This document shows, one piece after another, positions 1-7,116 of a DNA stretch of 11,135 nt. The number at the start of each line of letters is the position of its first letter. Within the stretch, counting starts at the first letter, position 1. The position numbers and the translations under genes were made by a program. The notes under the pieces were generated by a model. The model did no database searches and was not told where the DNA came from. It saw nothing but the letters and a program-made list of their open reading frames with translations. The stretch is from Chloroflexota bacterium. GTDB lineage: Bacteria; Chloroflexota; Anaerolineae; 4572-78. The DNA lies in the NCBI GenBank assembly GCA_024278015.1, contig JAJRUC010000447.1:1-11135 (forward strand), in the 5' to 3' direction.

Positions 1-139
1 CCCGTGGGGGTGAACCTTTGTTGCCGCCGGGCCAGAGTTGCTGGCGGACTAATTCCCCACACCCGTGGGGGTGAACCAACTCACAACACAGTTTTTTGAA
101 GTACGGGAGAATAATTTCCCACGCCCGTGGGGGTGAACC
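1..139 (+). CRISPR. Trailing end of a type I-E-like CRISPR array (partial)
   Basis: Three copies of a repeat whose 3' part is CCCGTGGGGGTGAACC end at 16, 77 and 139; the first is cut by the window edge. The full copies (about 50-77 and 112-139, 28 nt) match the familiar type I-E repeat style of a C-run, a short GC hairpin and a GTGAACC tail. Spacers are 17-49 (33 nt) and 78-111 (34 nt), giving periods of 61 and 62 nt, as expected for type I-E. The last copy differs from the middle one at two positions in its 5' half (C to T at 117, A to G at 123), and no copy follows, so this is probably the leader-distal end, with the leader and older context to the left. No cas gene lies in the window. Confidence 0.9.
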
Positions 140-423
140 GCCGACGCCGAACAGGGCAAAAGGGACTTCGGGCGGGAAATTCATCCTGACCACGCCAAAC
201 GCCGCTTTCACGCTGGCAAACGATTCGGACGACGCATTCGACCCGGTACTTTTTACGGAACCCGGATTCGATGCGCAAGTGGGGCCATCCAAAAACCATT
301 TTGAGCCGGGAACCATTGCTGAAAAAACAGGCGCATCTGTCTGCTGGACATGCCGGCGCGGCCAGGTTCTGCCGGCGTTAAATCTGTCAGTCAGCCGGCA
401 TACCAACAATAAAATCGCCGGTT
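140..423. other. Intergenic stretch with no convincing gene
   Basis: About 280 bp separate the last CRISPR repeat from the stop codon of the dihydroorotate-dehydrogenase-like gene. Open frames exist on both strands, but they run into the CRISPR repeats or the neighbouring gene and have no ribosome site or recognisable motif. GCCGGC copies at 371-376 and 394-399 could pair into a 6-bp hairpin just downstream of the flavoprotein gene, but no T-run follows on the minus strand, so I do not call a terminator. Confidence 0.5.
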
Positions 424-1413
424 CTAACTGTAGCTTTGCAACACCTTCATATAATTGGCGCGTTCAAAAGCAGCCGGTTCGGCCACATTTTTCTGGCACA
501 TACTGCCCTGCATCTGGACCACCGATTCGTATTCGTGTTCTTCCATCCATTCCAGTAACGCCTGTCTGATTTCTGTCAGACGGTGAATGCCGTTTTGCAA
601 CAGTTCAGAGGCCATCATCGTCACGTTGGCCCCGGCCATCAACCCTTTCAACACGTCTTCGTGGGTATGGACGCCGCTGGTTATGGCAAAATCCACCGGA
701 ATCCGGGAAGACAAAATCGCCACCCAGCGCAGCGGCAGGCGCATATCACGAGAGCTGCTCAAGGTCAGGCCCGGCACCACGTCCAGATTATGCAAGTCAA
801 AATCAGGCTGATAGAAACGGTTGAACAGGACCAGGGCGTCAATGCCCACTGCGGCCAACTGTTGGGCCATATTGGCCGTGGCGCTGAAGTAGGGATTCAG
901 TTTAAGGGCCACCGGAATTGAAACTGATTTTTTTACGTTGCGGGCCACGTCAAGATACATTTTTTCTACATCCGCGCCGGTCAGGGCGGGGTCGGTGGGC
1001 ATGTAATACTCGTTCACTTCCAGCGCGTCGGCGCCGGCCTGCTCTATTTTTTGGGCGTATCCAATCCAGCCGCCGGTAGAGACGCCGTTCAGGCTGCCGA
1101 TGACGGGCATATCAACCGCCTCTTTGGCCTGCCGAATGAGGTTCAGATATTCATCCGGGCCGGTATTGTAGGATTCCATTTCAGGATAATAGCTCAGGGC
1201 TTCGGCGAATGTGTCTGCGCCGTGGCTCAGGAAATGGTCAAGTTCATGGCTTTCGCCGGTGATTTGTTCTTCAAACAGCGAATACATCACCACGGCAGCA
1301 GCGCCGGCGTCTTCCATTTGGCGGATTGTTTCGATTTTTTTGGAAAGGGGGGAAGCAGAGGGAACCAGGGGGTTTTTGAGATTCAAACCCATATACGTCG
1401 TTTTCAAGTCCAT
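424..1413 (-). CDS. Dihydroorotate dehydrogenase-like flavoprotein, true substrate unknown
   Basis: A 329-residue TIM-barrel protein of the class 1 dihydroorotate dehydrogenase superfamily, expected to be a cytosolic FMN enzyme. It starts MDLKTTYMGLNLKNPLVPSA, the usual first strand of this family. It has GSLNG at about 106-110, a lysine in VALKLNP (Lys171) where family members contact FMN, FNRFYQPDFD at 197-206, and a C-terminal phosphate-loop region at about 245-262 (TSGVHTHEDVLKGLMAGA). The orotate-loop motif N-x-S-C-P-N of true PyrD is absent; the equivalent place reads LEVNEYYMPTD (131-141), so pyrimidine synthesis is doubtful. The ATG is preceded by AAAGGATG at a suitable distance, and the stop is TAG. 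It lies 113 bp downstream of nifJ on the same strand, so the two may be co-transcribed and share redox chemistry. Family assignment is firm; function is not. Confidence 0.88.
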   Translation of the reverse strand: MDLKTTYMGLNLKNPLVPSASPLSKKIETIRQMEDAGAAAVVMYSLFEEQITGESHELDHFLSHGADTFAEALSYYPEMESYNTGPDEYLNLIRQAKEAVDMPVIGSLNGVSTGGWIGYAQKIEQAGADALEVNEYYMPTDPALTGADVEKMYLDVARNVKKSVSIPVALKLNPYFSATANMAQQLAAVGIDALVLFNRFYQPDFDLHNLDVVPGLTLSSSRDMRLPLRWVAILSSRIPVDFAITSGVHTHEDVLKGLMAGANVTMMASELLQNGIHRLTEIRQALLEWMEEHEYESVVQMQGSMCQKNVAEPAAFERANYMKVLQSYS

Positions 1414-1470
1414 TCGTGTTCATCCTTTATACCAGTTTACCTGCCCGCCGGTACCACCGTCCGACAGACA

Positions 1471-1518
1471 GATGGAGTTGGGCAGGGGCGGTTCGCGAAC
1501 CGCCCCTGCGATGGAGTT
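1471..1518. repeat. Perfect 28-bp palindrome flanked by 9-nt direct repeats
   Basis: Positions 1482-1509 are a perfect inverted repeat with arms GCAGGGGCGGTTCG and CGAACCGCCCCTGC and no spacer. GATGGAGTT occurs at 1471-1479 and again at 1510-1518, directly bracketing it apart from two Gs. It resembles the short palindromic repeats scattered between genes in Chloroflexota and cyanobacteria (from memory). It lies between nifJ and the flavoprotein gene, where its RNA would form a very strong hairpin. No T-run follows, so it could be an mRNA-stabilising element or attenuator rather than a classical terminator. Confidence 0.8.
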
Positions 1519-1526
1519 ATTATAAA

Positions 1527-4500
1527 TCAATCCATTTTTGCCATTTGCTCGTATTTATGCCAACGTTCATTGACGGCTGCCTGGGCTTGCTGAAGGAGTT
1601 CTGCAGCGGCCTGCGGATTGCTCTTGACCAACACCCGGAAGCGATTTTCGGTGTAGATGTAGTCTTTCAACGAAATTTTGGGGGCTTTGGAATCGAGTTT
1701 CAGGGGGTTTTTGCCCTCGGCCTTCCAGTCCGGGTTGTAGCGATACAGCGGCCAATAGCCGGAAATTGTAGCCAGCTTCTGTTGCTCCAGGCTTTTTGAC
1801 ATATCAATGCCGTGGGCAATGCAGGGGGAATAGGCAATAATCAGCGACGGCCCATCGTAGGCTTCGGCTTCCCTGATGGCCCTGACGGTCTGGCCATCGT
1901 TGGCGCCCATCGAAATTTGGGCCACAAACACATTGCCGTAGCTCATAGCCATCATACCCAGGTCTTTTTTGGGGGTGGGTTTGCCGCCGGCGGCAAACTT
2001 GGCAACAGCGGCCAACGGCGTCGCTTTGGAAGACTGCCCGCCGGTGTTGGAGTACACTTCGGTATCAAGCACCAACACGTTCACATTGCGTCCGCTGGCT
2101 AAAACGTGGTCCAGCCCGCCATAGCCGATGTCGTAGGCCCAGCCGTCGCCGCCCATAATCCACACGCTGCGTTTAACCAGCATATCGGCCAGACTGAGCA
2201 GGTCTTTTTGAGCCGGGGTGGTGGCGCCGGTCAGTTTTTGTTTCAATTGAATCACGCGCTCGCGCTGGGTATTGATGCCGATTTCGTCCGATTGGTCGGC
2301 GTTGAGCAGGGCATCGGCCAGGTCTGCTCCAATAATATCACGCAAGCGGCCGACCAGTTCGCGGGCATATTCGGTTTGTTTATCGATGGTCAGGCGCATA
2401 CCCAGACCAAATTCGGCGTTGTCTTCAAACAGCGAGTTGCTCCAGGCGGGACCGCGGCCGTCTTTGTTGAACGTCCAGGGCGTGGTGGGCAGGTTGCCGC
2501 CGTAAATGCTGGAACAGCCGGTGGCGTTGGCTACAATGGCCCGGTCACCATAAAGTTGGGTTACCAGTTTGATGTAGGGGGTTTCGCCGCAACCGGCGCA
2601 CGCCCCGGAAAATTCAAACAGCGGTTCAAGGAGCTGGATGTTTTTGACATTGGTAAATTTCATGTCATTAATGCGGGAGACTTCCGGCAGGTCAAGGAAG
2701 AAGGCCCAGTCTTTGCGGCCCTGTTCCCGCAGGGGAAGTTGCGGGGTCATATTGATGGCTTTGCGCCCAACCCGGGTTTTGTCTTTGGCCGGGCATGATT
2801 CAACGCACAATTGGCAGCCGGTGCAATCTTCCACAGCCACTTGCAGCGTAAATTTCATATCGGGCAAGGCTTTCAGTTCTCTGAAGCCGGCGTCCATGTA
2901 TTTGAAGCCGGCGGGGGCGGCGGTCAGGTCATCTTCACCCACAACTTTGGCCCGAATGACGGCGTGCGGGCAAACCAGCACGCATTTTCCACACTGAATA
3001 CAAAGGTCCGGTTCCCACACGGGTACTTCCAGGGCAATGTTGCGTTTTTCCCACTGGGTTGTGCCGGAGGGATAGGTTCCGTCCACGGGCAAAGCGCTCA
3101 CGGGCAACAGGTCGCCGTCGCCGGCAATCATTTTGGCCGTCACATTTTGCACAAAATCCGGGGCGGCGGCGGGCACAACCGGCGGTTTTTTAATAGCGCT
3201 GGAGGCTTCGGCCGGCACATCCACCTTGTGCAGGTGAGCCAGCGCGGCATCGACGGCGGCGTAGTTTTTACGGACAATAATTTCGCCCCGCTTGCCGTAG
3301 GTTTTCCTGATGGCCTCTTTAATTTTGGCGATGGCCTCATCCTGGGGCAACACCCCGCTGATGGCAAAGAAACAGGTTTGCATAATGGTGTTGATGCGCA
3401 CGCCCATTTGCGCTTCTGTGGCTACGGCGTAGGCATCGATGGTGTAGAATTTGAGTTTTTTCCGAATGATCCGTTCCTGAGTGGAACGGGGCAGGTGGTT
3501 CCAGACTTCAGCGGCGCTGTAGGGGCTGTTGAGCAGGAAGGTGGCCCCTTCGGCGGCGTTATCCAGCACGTTGTATCTTTCCAAAAAGACAAATTGATGC
3601 ACGGCCACAAAGTTGGCTTTTTTAACCAGATATGTGCTTTGAATGGGTTGCGGCCCAAAACGCAAGTGCGAAATGGTGCGCGCGCCCGCTTTCTTTGAAT
3701 CGTACACAAAGTAACCCTGGGCGTAGTTGGGGGTTTCTTCGCCGATAATTTTGATGGAATTTTTGTTGGCCCCAACCGTCCCGTCGGAGCCGAGGCCCCA
3801 GAACATGGCCCGCACCACGTCCGGGCCTTCAATGTCAAAAGCGGGGTCGTAGCTGAGGCTGGTGTGAGTCACGTCATCGTTAATGCCGATGGTGAAGTGG
3901 TTTTTGGGCCGGGGCTTTGCCATTTCATCAAAAATGCCTTTGACCATAGCCGGGTCAAATTCTTTGGAAGAGAGGCCGTAACGCCCGCCGATGATGCGCG
4001 GCATTTGAGCAAAGGGGGCAATACCGTCGGTCATACCTTCGTTGACGGCGGTGACAATATCCTGATACAGCGGTTCGCCGGCGCTGCCCGGTTCTTTGGT
4101 GCGGTCCAGGGTAGCCAGCACGCGGGTGGTGGCGGGCAGGGCCGCCAGCAGATGTTTTACGGAGAAGGGCCGGAAAAGGCGGACTTTCAGCAAGCCGATT
4201 TTTTCGCCCTGGGCGGTGAGGTAATTGACGGTTTCTTCCACGGCTTCCGCGCCGGATCCCATCAGCACAATTACGCGCTCGGCATCGGGCGCGCCGACGT
4301 AATCAAACAGGCGGTATTGCCGGCCCACAACAGCGGCGAATTTGTCCATAGCTTTTTGGACAATCATCGGGATAGCCAGGTAATAGGGGTTGGCCGACTC
4401 ACGGGCCTGGAAGAAGACATCCGGGTTTTGGGCCGTGCCGCGAATGGCGGGCCGTTCCGGCGAAAGGCCGCGCGCGCGATGGGCGCGAACCAGGTCATCG

Positions 4501-5102
4501 TCCATCATGGCTTTCATATCATCTTTGGTCAGTTGCTCTACCTTCATAATTTCGTGCGAAGTGCGGAAGCCATCGAAGATGTGAAGGAAGGGCACCCGCG
4601 CTTCCAGGGCCACGGTTTGAGCAATCAGGGCAAAGTCCATCACTTCCTGCACCGAGTTGGCGAACAACATGCCCCAGCCGGTGGCCCGCGTCGCCATCAC
4701 GTCGCTGTGGTCGCCAAAAATAGACAGCGCCTGGGCCGCCACCGAGCGGGCCGCAATATGAAAGACCGTGCTGGTCAGTTCGCCGGCAATCTTGTACATA
4801 TTGGGTATCATCAACAGCAGGCCCTGCGAAGCGGTGAAGGTGGTGGTCAGCGCGCCGGCGGTCAAGGCCCCATGCACGGCCCCGGCGGCTCCGCCTTCGG
4901 CCTGCATTTCTATCACAGTCGGGGTAGTGCCCCAAATATTGGTTTCGCCGCGCGCCGATTTTTCGTCGGCCATCTCCCCCATTGGAGATGAAGGCGTTAT
5001 GGGGTATATGGCAATCACTTCGTTGGTTGCATGCGCCACGTATGCGGCGGCGGTGTTTCCATCAATGGTCACCATTTTCCGTTGGGGTTTTGCATCACTC
5101 AT
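1527..5102 (-). CDS. nifJ: Pyruvate:ferredoxin (flavodoxin) oxidoreductase, single-chain
   Basis: A full-length 1191-residue enzyme (family usually about 1170-1200). It oxidises pyruvate with CoA to acetyl-CoA and CO2, using thiamine diphosphate and three 4Fe-4S clusters to reduce ferredoxin or flavodoxin in the cytoplasm. In order: the pyrimidine-binding N-terminal domain with YPITPSSPMGE (about 34-44) and a conserved Glu region (VIEMQAEGG); the gamma-type domain with GSDGTVGANK (about 435); the ferredoxin domain with CIQCGKCVLVCP (about 700) and CTGCQLCVESCP (about 758); and the TPP domain. The proximal-cluster cysteines are all present: CAGC in GACAGCGETPY (about 832), ATGCSS (about 860) and SPC (about 1090). 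The TPP motif GGDGWAYDIGYGG is at about 985, with YSNTGGQ after it. AAGGAG lies at 5112-5117, ahead of the ATG. No defects are seen, so it should be active. Confidence 0.98.
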   Translation of the reverse strand: MSDAKPQRKMVTIDGNTAAAYVAHATNEVIAIYPITPSSPMGEMADEKSARGETNIWGTTPTVIEMQAEGGAAGAVHGALTAGALTTTFTASQGLLLMIPNMYKIAGELTSTVFHIAARSVAAQALSIFGDHSDVMATRATGWGMLFANSVQEVMDFALIAQTVALEARVPFLHIFDGFRTSHEIMKVEQLTKDDMKAMMDDDLVRAHRARGLSPERPAIRGTAQNPDVFFQARESANPYYLAIPMIVQKAMDKFAAVVGRQYRLFDYVGAPDAERVIVLMGSGAEAVEETVNYLTAQGEKIGLLKVRLFRPFSVKHLLAALPATTRVLATLDRTKEPGSAGEPLYQDIVTAVNEGMTDGIAPFAQMPRIIGGRYGLSSKEFDPAMVKGIFDEMAKPRPKNHFTIGINDDVTHTSLSYDPAFDIEGPDVVRAMFWGLGSDGTVGANKNSIKIIGEETPNYAQGYFVYDSKKAGARTISHLRFGPQPIQSTYLVKKANFVAVHQFVFLERYNVLDNAAEGATFLLNSPYSAAEVWNHLPRSTQERIIRKKLKFYTIDAYAVATEAQMGVRINTIMQTCFFAISGVLPQDEAIAKIKEAIRKTYGKRGEIIVRKNYAAVDAALAHLHKVDVPAEASSAIKKPPVVPAAAPDFVQNVTAKMIAGDGDLLPVSALPVDGTYPSGTTQWEKRNIALEVPVWEPDLCIQCGKCVLVCPHAVIRAKVVGEDDLTAAPAGFKYMDAGFRELKALPDMKFTLQVAVEDCTGCQLCVESCPAKDKTRVGRKAINMTPQLPLREQGRKDWAFFLDLPEVSRINDMKFTNVKNIQLLEPLFEFSGACAGCGETPYIKLVTQLYGDRAIVANATGCSSIYGGNLPTTPWTFNKDGRGPAWSNSLFEDNAEFGLGMRLTIDKQTEYARELVGRLRDIIGADLADALLNADQSDEIGINTQRERVIQLKQKLTGATTPAQKDLLSLADMLVKRSVWIMGGDGWAYDIGYGGLDHVLASGRNVNVLVLDTEVYSNTGGQSSKATPLAAVAKFAAGGKPTPKKDLGMMAMSYGNVFVAQISMGANDGQTVRAIREAEAYDGPSLIIAYSPCIAHGIDMSKSLEQQKLATISGYWPLYRYNPDWKAEGKNPLKLDSKAPKISLKDYIYTENRFRVLVKSNPQAAAELLQQAQAAVNERWHKYEQMAKMD

Positions 5103-5201
5103 TGCGTATTTCTCCTTAAATACAATATTTGCACTGCCTGTACGTGTTTGTCATGCCGCCGCCTTGCACAAGCTGTTTGATGACGGCAGCCAAAACCCGT
5201 T

Positions 5202-5207
5202 ATTATA
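5202..5207 (-). promoter_or_regulatory. Candidate -10 box upstream of nifJ
   Basis: On the minus strand the hexamer TATAAT (5202-5207) lies about 95 nt upstream of the nifJ start, in the 163-bp gap to the upstream gene. No good -35 box sits at 16-18 bp, so this is a weak call. It matters because no terminator is visible between the upstream beta-sandwich gene and nifJ, and the two might instead be read through together. Confidence 0.25.
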
Positions 5208-5265
5208 ACCGTTCCCCGGACAATGCGCCATCGGCGGGGCGGTGTAAACCCGGTCAGTCACTCAG

Positions 5266-5580
5266 CTATCCGGCGGGGGGTAACTCGGCCACAACGATGG
5301 AATCGTATCCACCATGGGGATTGGGCACGTATTTATCGGCTTGCCATTCATCTCGCCAGTGTGAGCCGTCAAACAAATAACGAAAACGGTACGACTGTCC
5401 CACGTCAAGTTCCAGTTCAATGTACCAATTTTCATCGCGGCCCAGTTTAAAAGGCAAACTTTCGGTATCCCAGTGGTTAAAATCGCCCACCAAATTGACG
5501 CGCTCGGCCCAAATAGACCCCGGAATTTCAAAAATGACGGTTATTTTGTCTCTGTTGGGAGAAACCCTTTTCTTTATCAT
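5266..5580 (-). CDS. Stand-alone glycogen-binding/isoamylase N-terminal-type (CBM48/E-set) protein
   Basis: A 104-residue protein made of one immunoglobulin-like beta-sandwich of the isoamylase N-terminal/AMPK glycogen-binding family. The signature NLVGDFNHWD is at 29-38, followed by a WYIELEL strand (about 52-58), YRFRYLFDG (64-72) and the closing VPNPHGGYDSIVV. These domains bind alpha-glucan or are fused to branching and debranching enzymes; here there is no catalytic domain, so a carbohydrate-sensing or scaffold role is inferred. I start at the ATG at 5578-5580 (MIKKR). A TTG four codons upstream (5592) would give 108 residues, but related proteins commonly begin MIKK or similar. Neither start has a strong ribosome site. 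It lies 163 bp upstream of nifJ on the same strand with no terminator between, and no signal peptide is present. Confidence 0.85.
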   Translation of the reverse strand: MIKKRVSPNRDKITVIFEIPGSIWAERVNLVGDFNHWDTESLPFKLGRDENWYIELELDVGQSYRFRYLFDGSHWRDEWQADKYVPNPHGGYDSIVVAELPPAG

Positions 5581-5624
5581 CAACCAGGCCAATCGGAAAA
5601 TTACAATATGCCCGTGCCATTATT

Positions 5625-5638
5625 CACTAATCATAGTG
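5625..5638. repeat. Small palindrome upstream of the CBM48-type gene
   Basis: CACTA and TAGTG flank ATCA as a perfect 5-bp inverted repeat. On the minus strand it overlaps TATGAT (5630-5635), a possible -10 box about 50 nt before the ATG at 5580. An operator overlapping a promoter is possible, but there is no matching -35 box at the usual distance. Confidence 0.3.
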
Positions 5639-5748
5639 TATACCCGCCCCCCCGGTTTTACAAATATTCCGGGACAAGTGTATTTTGATTGGGAGGGTGG
5701 TTTACCCGCCAACTACCAAAACAGTCCTTGCCGGGGGCAGGCGGGCGC

Positions 5749-5789
5749 AAAAAATTCCCCCGGCAGCGTGTAAATTTTAACCGGGGGAA
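5749..5789 (-). terminator. Intrinsic terminator of focA
   Basis: On the minus strand, 30 nt after the focA stop, TTCCCCCGG pairs perfectly with CCGGGGGAA (9 bp, about 17-nt loop; arms at 5781-5789 and 5755-5763). The stem runs directly into TTTTTT (5749-5754). No T-run exists on the plus side, so the direction is clear. It separates focA from the CBM48-type gene and nifJ. Confidence 0.85.
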
Positions 5790-5818
5790 AGGGCTGTTAT
5801 AAAAGTTGAAGTGAGCTT

Positions 5819-6706
5819 TTAATGTTCCTGGGGATGCATGTCTTTGCGAATGTAGATGAACCAGTATACCAGGCCCACCATTATCGAGCCGCCGATGATG
5901 TTGCCGATGGTGACCGGCAGCAAGTTGACCAGGAAGATGTTGCTCCAGGTAATGTTGCTGTAATCGGCGGCGGTTTTGCCGATGGATGCCCAGAAGGCGG
6001 CAGGCGCTCCGATTTTTACCAGCCAGCCGATGGTCAGGAAGTACATATTGGCCACGCTGTGTTCAAATCCGGCGGCGACAAAGGCGGTAATCGGAAAGAT
6101 AATCGCCAGGATTTTGTCGGTGGCGCTGCGGGCGCTGAAGCAAAGCCATATCGCCAAACAAACCAGGGCATTACACATAATCCCCAGGGCAATGGCTTGC
6201 CCAAAACCGAGGCCGGTTTTTGAATTGGCGATATTCAATATGTTCAAGCCAATCGCTCCCCCGCCGAAGGTGAATTGCCGGGTCATAAACATTAGCCCGG
6301 CCGTGGCTACCGACCCGATAAAATTGCCCGCGTACACAATGCCCCAATTTTTAAGCACCTGGCCGGTACTGATTTTTTTATCGGCCCAGGCCATAATAAT
6401 CAGGTTGTTGCCGGTAAAAAGCTCTGCGCCGGCAATGACCACCAAAATAAGTCCCAAACTGAAAACCAGGCCGCCGACCAGTTTGATGATGCCGTATGGC
6501 AAGATGCCGCCGGCCCCGGCAGTGGCGGTTGTGGCAAAAACAGCACCCATACCAATGAAGGCGCCGGCCAGCACAGCCAGGACGAAGGTGTTTCGCGGCC
6601 CCATAGTACCTTTTTTTACGCCAACTTCTTCAGCTTTAATCGCCATTTCAGGCGGTATAAAGGCGTCAATATTGCGAACTCGTTGTTCTGTGGCACGATT
6701 CGTCAT
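5819..6706 (-). CDS. focA: FocA-type formate channel (formate/nitrite transporter family)
   Basis: A 295-residue integral membrane protein of the FNT family (usual length about 280-300), which forms pentameric aquaporin-like channels for formate and related small anions. Six hydrophobic segments are visible. Family landmarks are GAELFTGN (93-100, with the gating-region Thr98), the CNALVCLAIW half-helix region (178-187), GFEHSVAN with the central His216, and NLLPVTIGNIIGG (261-273). Similarity by eye is closer to FocA than to NirC. The ATG is preceded by GGGAG at 6 nt. It has its own terminator, so it appears monocistronic. No pyruvate formate-lyase gene, its usual partner, is in the window; nifJ is the nearest pyruvate enzyme. 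Formate, nitrite or hydrosulfide are all possible substrates. Confidence 0.93.
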   Translation of the reverse strand: MTNRATEQRVRNIDAFIPPEMAIKAEEVGVKKGTMGPRNTFVLAVLAGAFIGMGAVFATTATAGAGGILPYGIIKLVGGLVFSLGLILVVIAGAELFTGNNLIIMAWADKKISTGQVLKNWGIVYAGNFIGSVATAGLMFMTRQFTFGGGAIGLNILNIANSKTGLGFGQAIALGIMCNALVCLAIWLCFSARSATDKILAIIFPITAFVAAGFEHSVANMYFLTIGWLVKIGAPAAFWASIGKTAADYSNITWSNIFLVNLLPVTIGNIIGGSIMVGLVYWFIYIRKDMHPQEH

Positions 6707-6754
6707 TTTTTGCTCCCAAAGTTAATACGTGGTTCATTATCAATCAGCTAATAT

Positions 6755-7033
6755 TAATAACTGATGTTACGCAGTTGAAAAATTGTCTGAATGGAACAAT
6801 TGAAATTATTGCGAAAAACTTGTAATTTTGGATATTCCCCATCCCCCCTGTGTCCCCCCTTCCCTATGGGAAGGGGGGAGTGATAGAAAGCGAGGGGGAC
6901 TTCGTCCCCCTCGCTCACCCCTTTTGTTTCCCCTCCCCCAAATTTGGGGGAGGGGGTTAGGGGGAGGGGGTAAAATGCACACTGTAAAATATAGAATTTT
7001 GTCAAATTACAAACTGCGTAACATGAGTTAATA
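6755..7033. mobile_element. MITE-like non-autonomous element with 22-nt terminal inverted repeats
   Basis: The left end (6755-6776) and the reverse complement of the right end (7012-7033) match at 20 of 22 positions, including the uninterrupted 13-mer ATGTTACGCAGTT. Weaker similarity extends inward for about 15 nt. Between the ends lie only AT-rich flanks and three GC-rich hairpins; there is no transposase. The 279-bp size, terminal inverted repeats and lack of coding capacity fit a miniature inverted-repeat transposable element. I cannot define a target-site duplication because both flanks are rich in TAAT. The left end lies only 48 bp from the focA start codon. A 113-residue minus-strand open frame across it has proline/glycine-rich low-complexity composition from the hairpins and is not a gene. 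Confidence 0.7.
6854..6955. repeat. Three consecutive perfect hairpins inside the element
   Basis: Three near-adjacent inverted repeats occur. The first is CCCCCCTTCCC/GGGAAGGGGGG with a TAT loop (6854-6878). The second is a 12-bp stem AGCGAGGGGGAC/GTCCCCCTCGCT with a TTC loop (6889-6915). The third is a 26-bp palindrome with arm CCCCTCCCCCAAA (6930-6955). Each can fold by itself, and all share strand-asymmetric C-runs or G-runs. This is the core of the MITE-like element. Confidence 0.85.
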
Positions 7034-7053
7034 ATAACATTAATCACATCGTT

Positions 7054-7094
7054 TTGACAGTGATATCTATCATAAATAAATACGATAAATATCA
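7054..7094 (+). promoter_or_regulatory. TTGACA box with two helically phased GATA-type palindromes
   Basis: A consensus -35 hexamer TTGACA at 7054-7059 is followed at once by TGATA-TC-TATCA (7061-7072), a perfect inverted repeat. A second, CGATA-AA-TATCA (7083-7094), has a perfect GATA/TATC core. Their centres are 22 bp apart, two helical turns, so both face the same side of DNA. This looks like paired operator sites for a dimeric regulator. The -10 at 17 bp (TAAATA, 7077-7082) is poor. The region is just outside the MITE-like element and upstream of the 49-residue gene. Confidence 0.4.
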
Positions 7095-7116
7095 TCCGTA
7101 AAAAATGCCAAAAAAA

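Noticed and set aside
371..399. Possible terminator after the flavoprotein gene (GCCGGC pair)
   Set aside because: The stem is only 6 bp with a 17-nt loop and no T-run follows.
96..569. 157-residue plus-strand open frame from the CRISPR array into the flavoprotein gene
   Set aside because: It starts inside the array, overlaps the 3' end of a well-supported minus-strand gene, and has no ribosome site or family motif.
3864..4991. 375-residue plus-strand open frame, and another of 295 residues at 2811-3698
   Set aside because: Both are antisense to nifJ, glycine/histidine-rich shadows of its codon bias, and carry no motif.
6729..6742. FNR-like site before focA (TTGAT-N4-AACCA on the minus strand)
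   Set aside because: Only the first half matches TTGAT-N4-ATCAA, and no FNR-type regulator is seen in the window.
6754..7095. 113-residue minus-strand open frame
   Set aside because: Its middle is a translation of the hairpin repeats (PLPLTPSPKFGGGE-type low complexity); it spans the whole MITE-like element.
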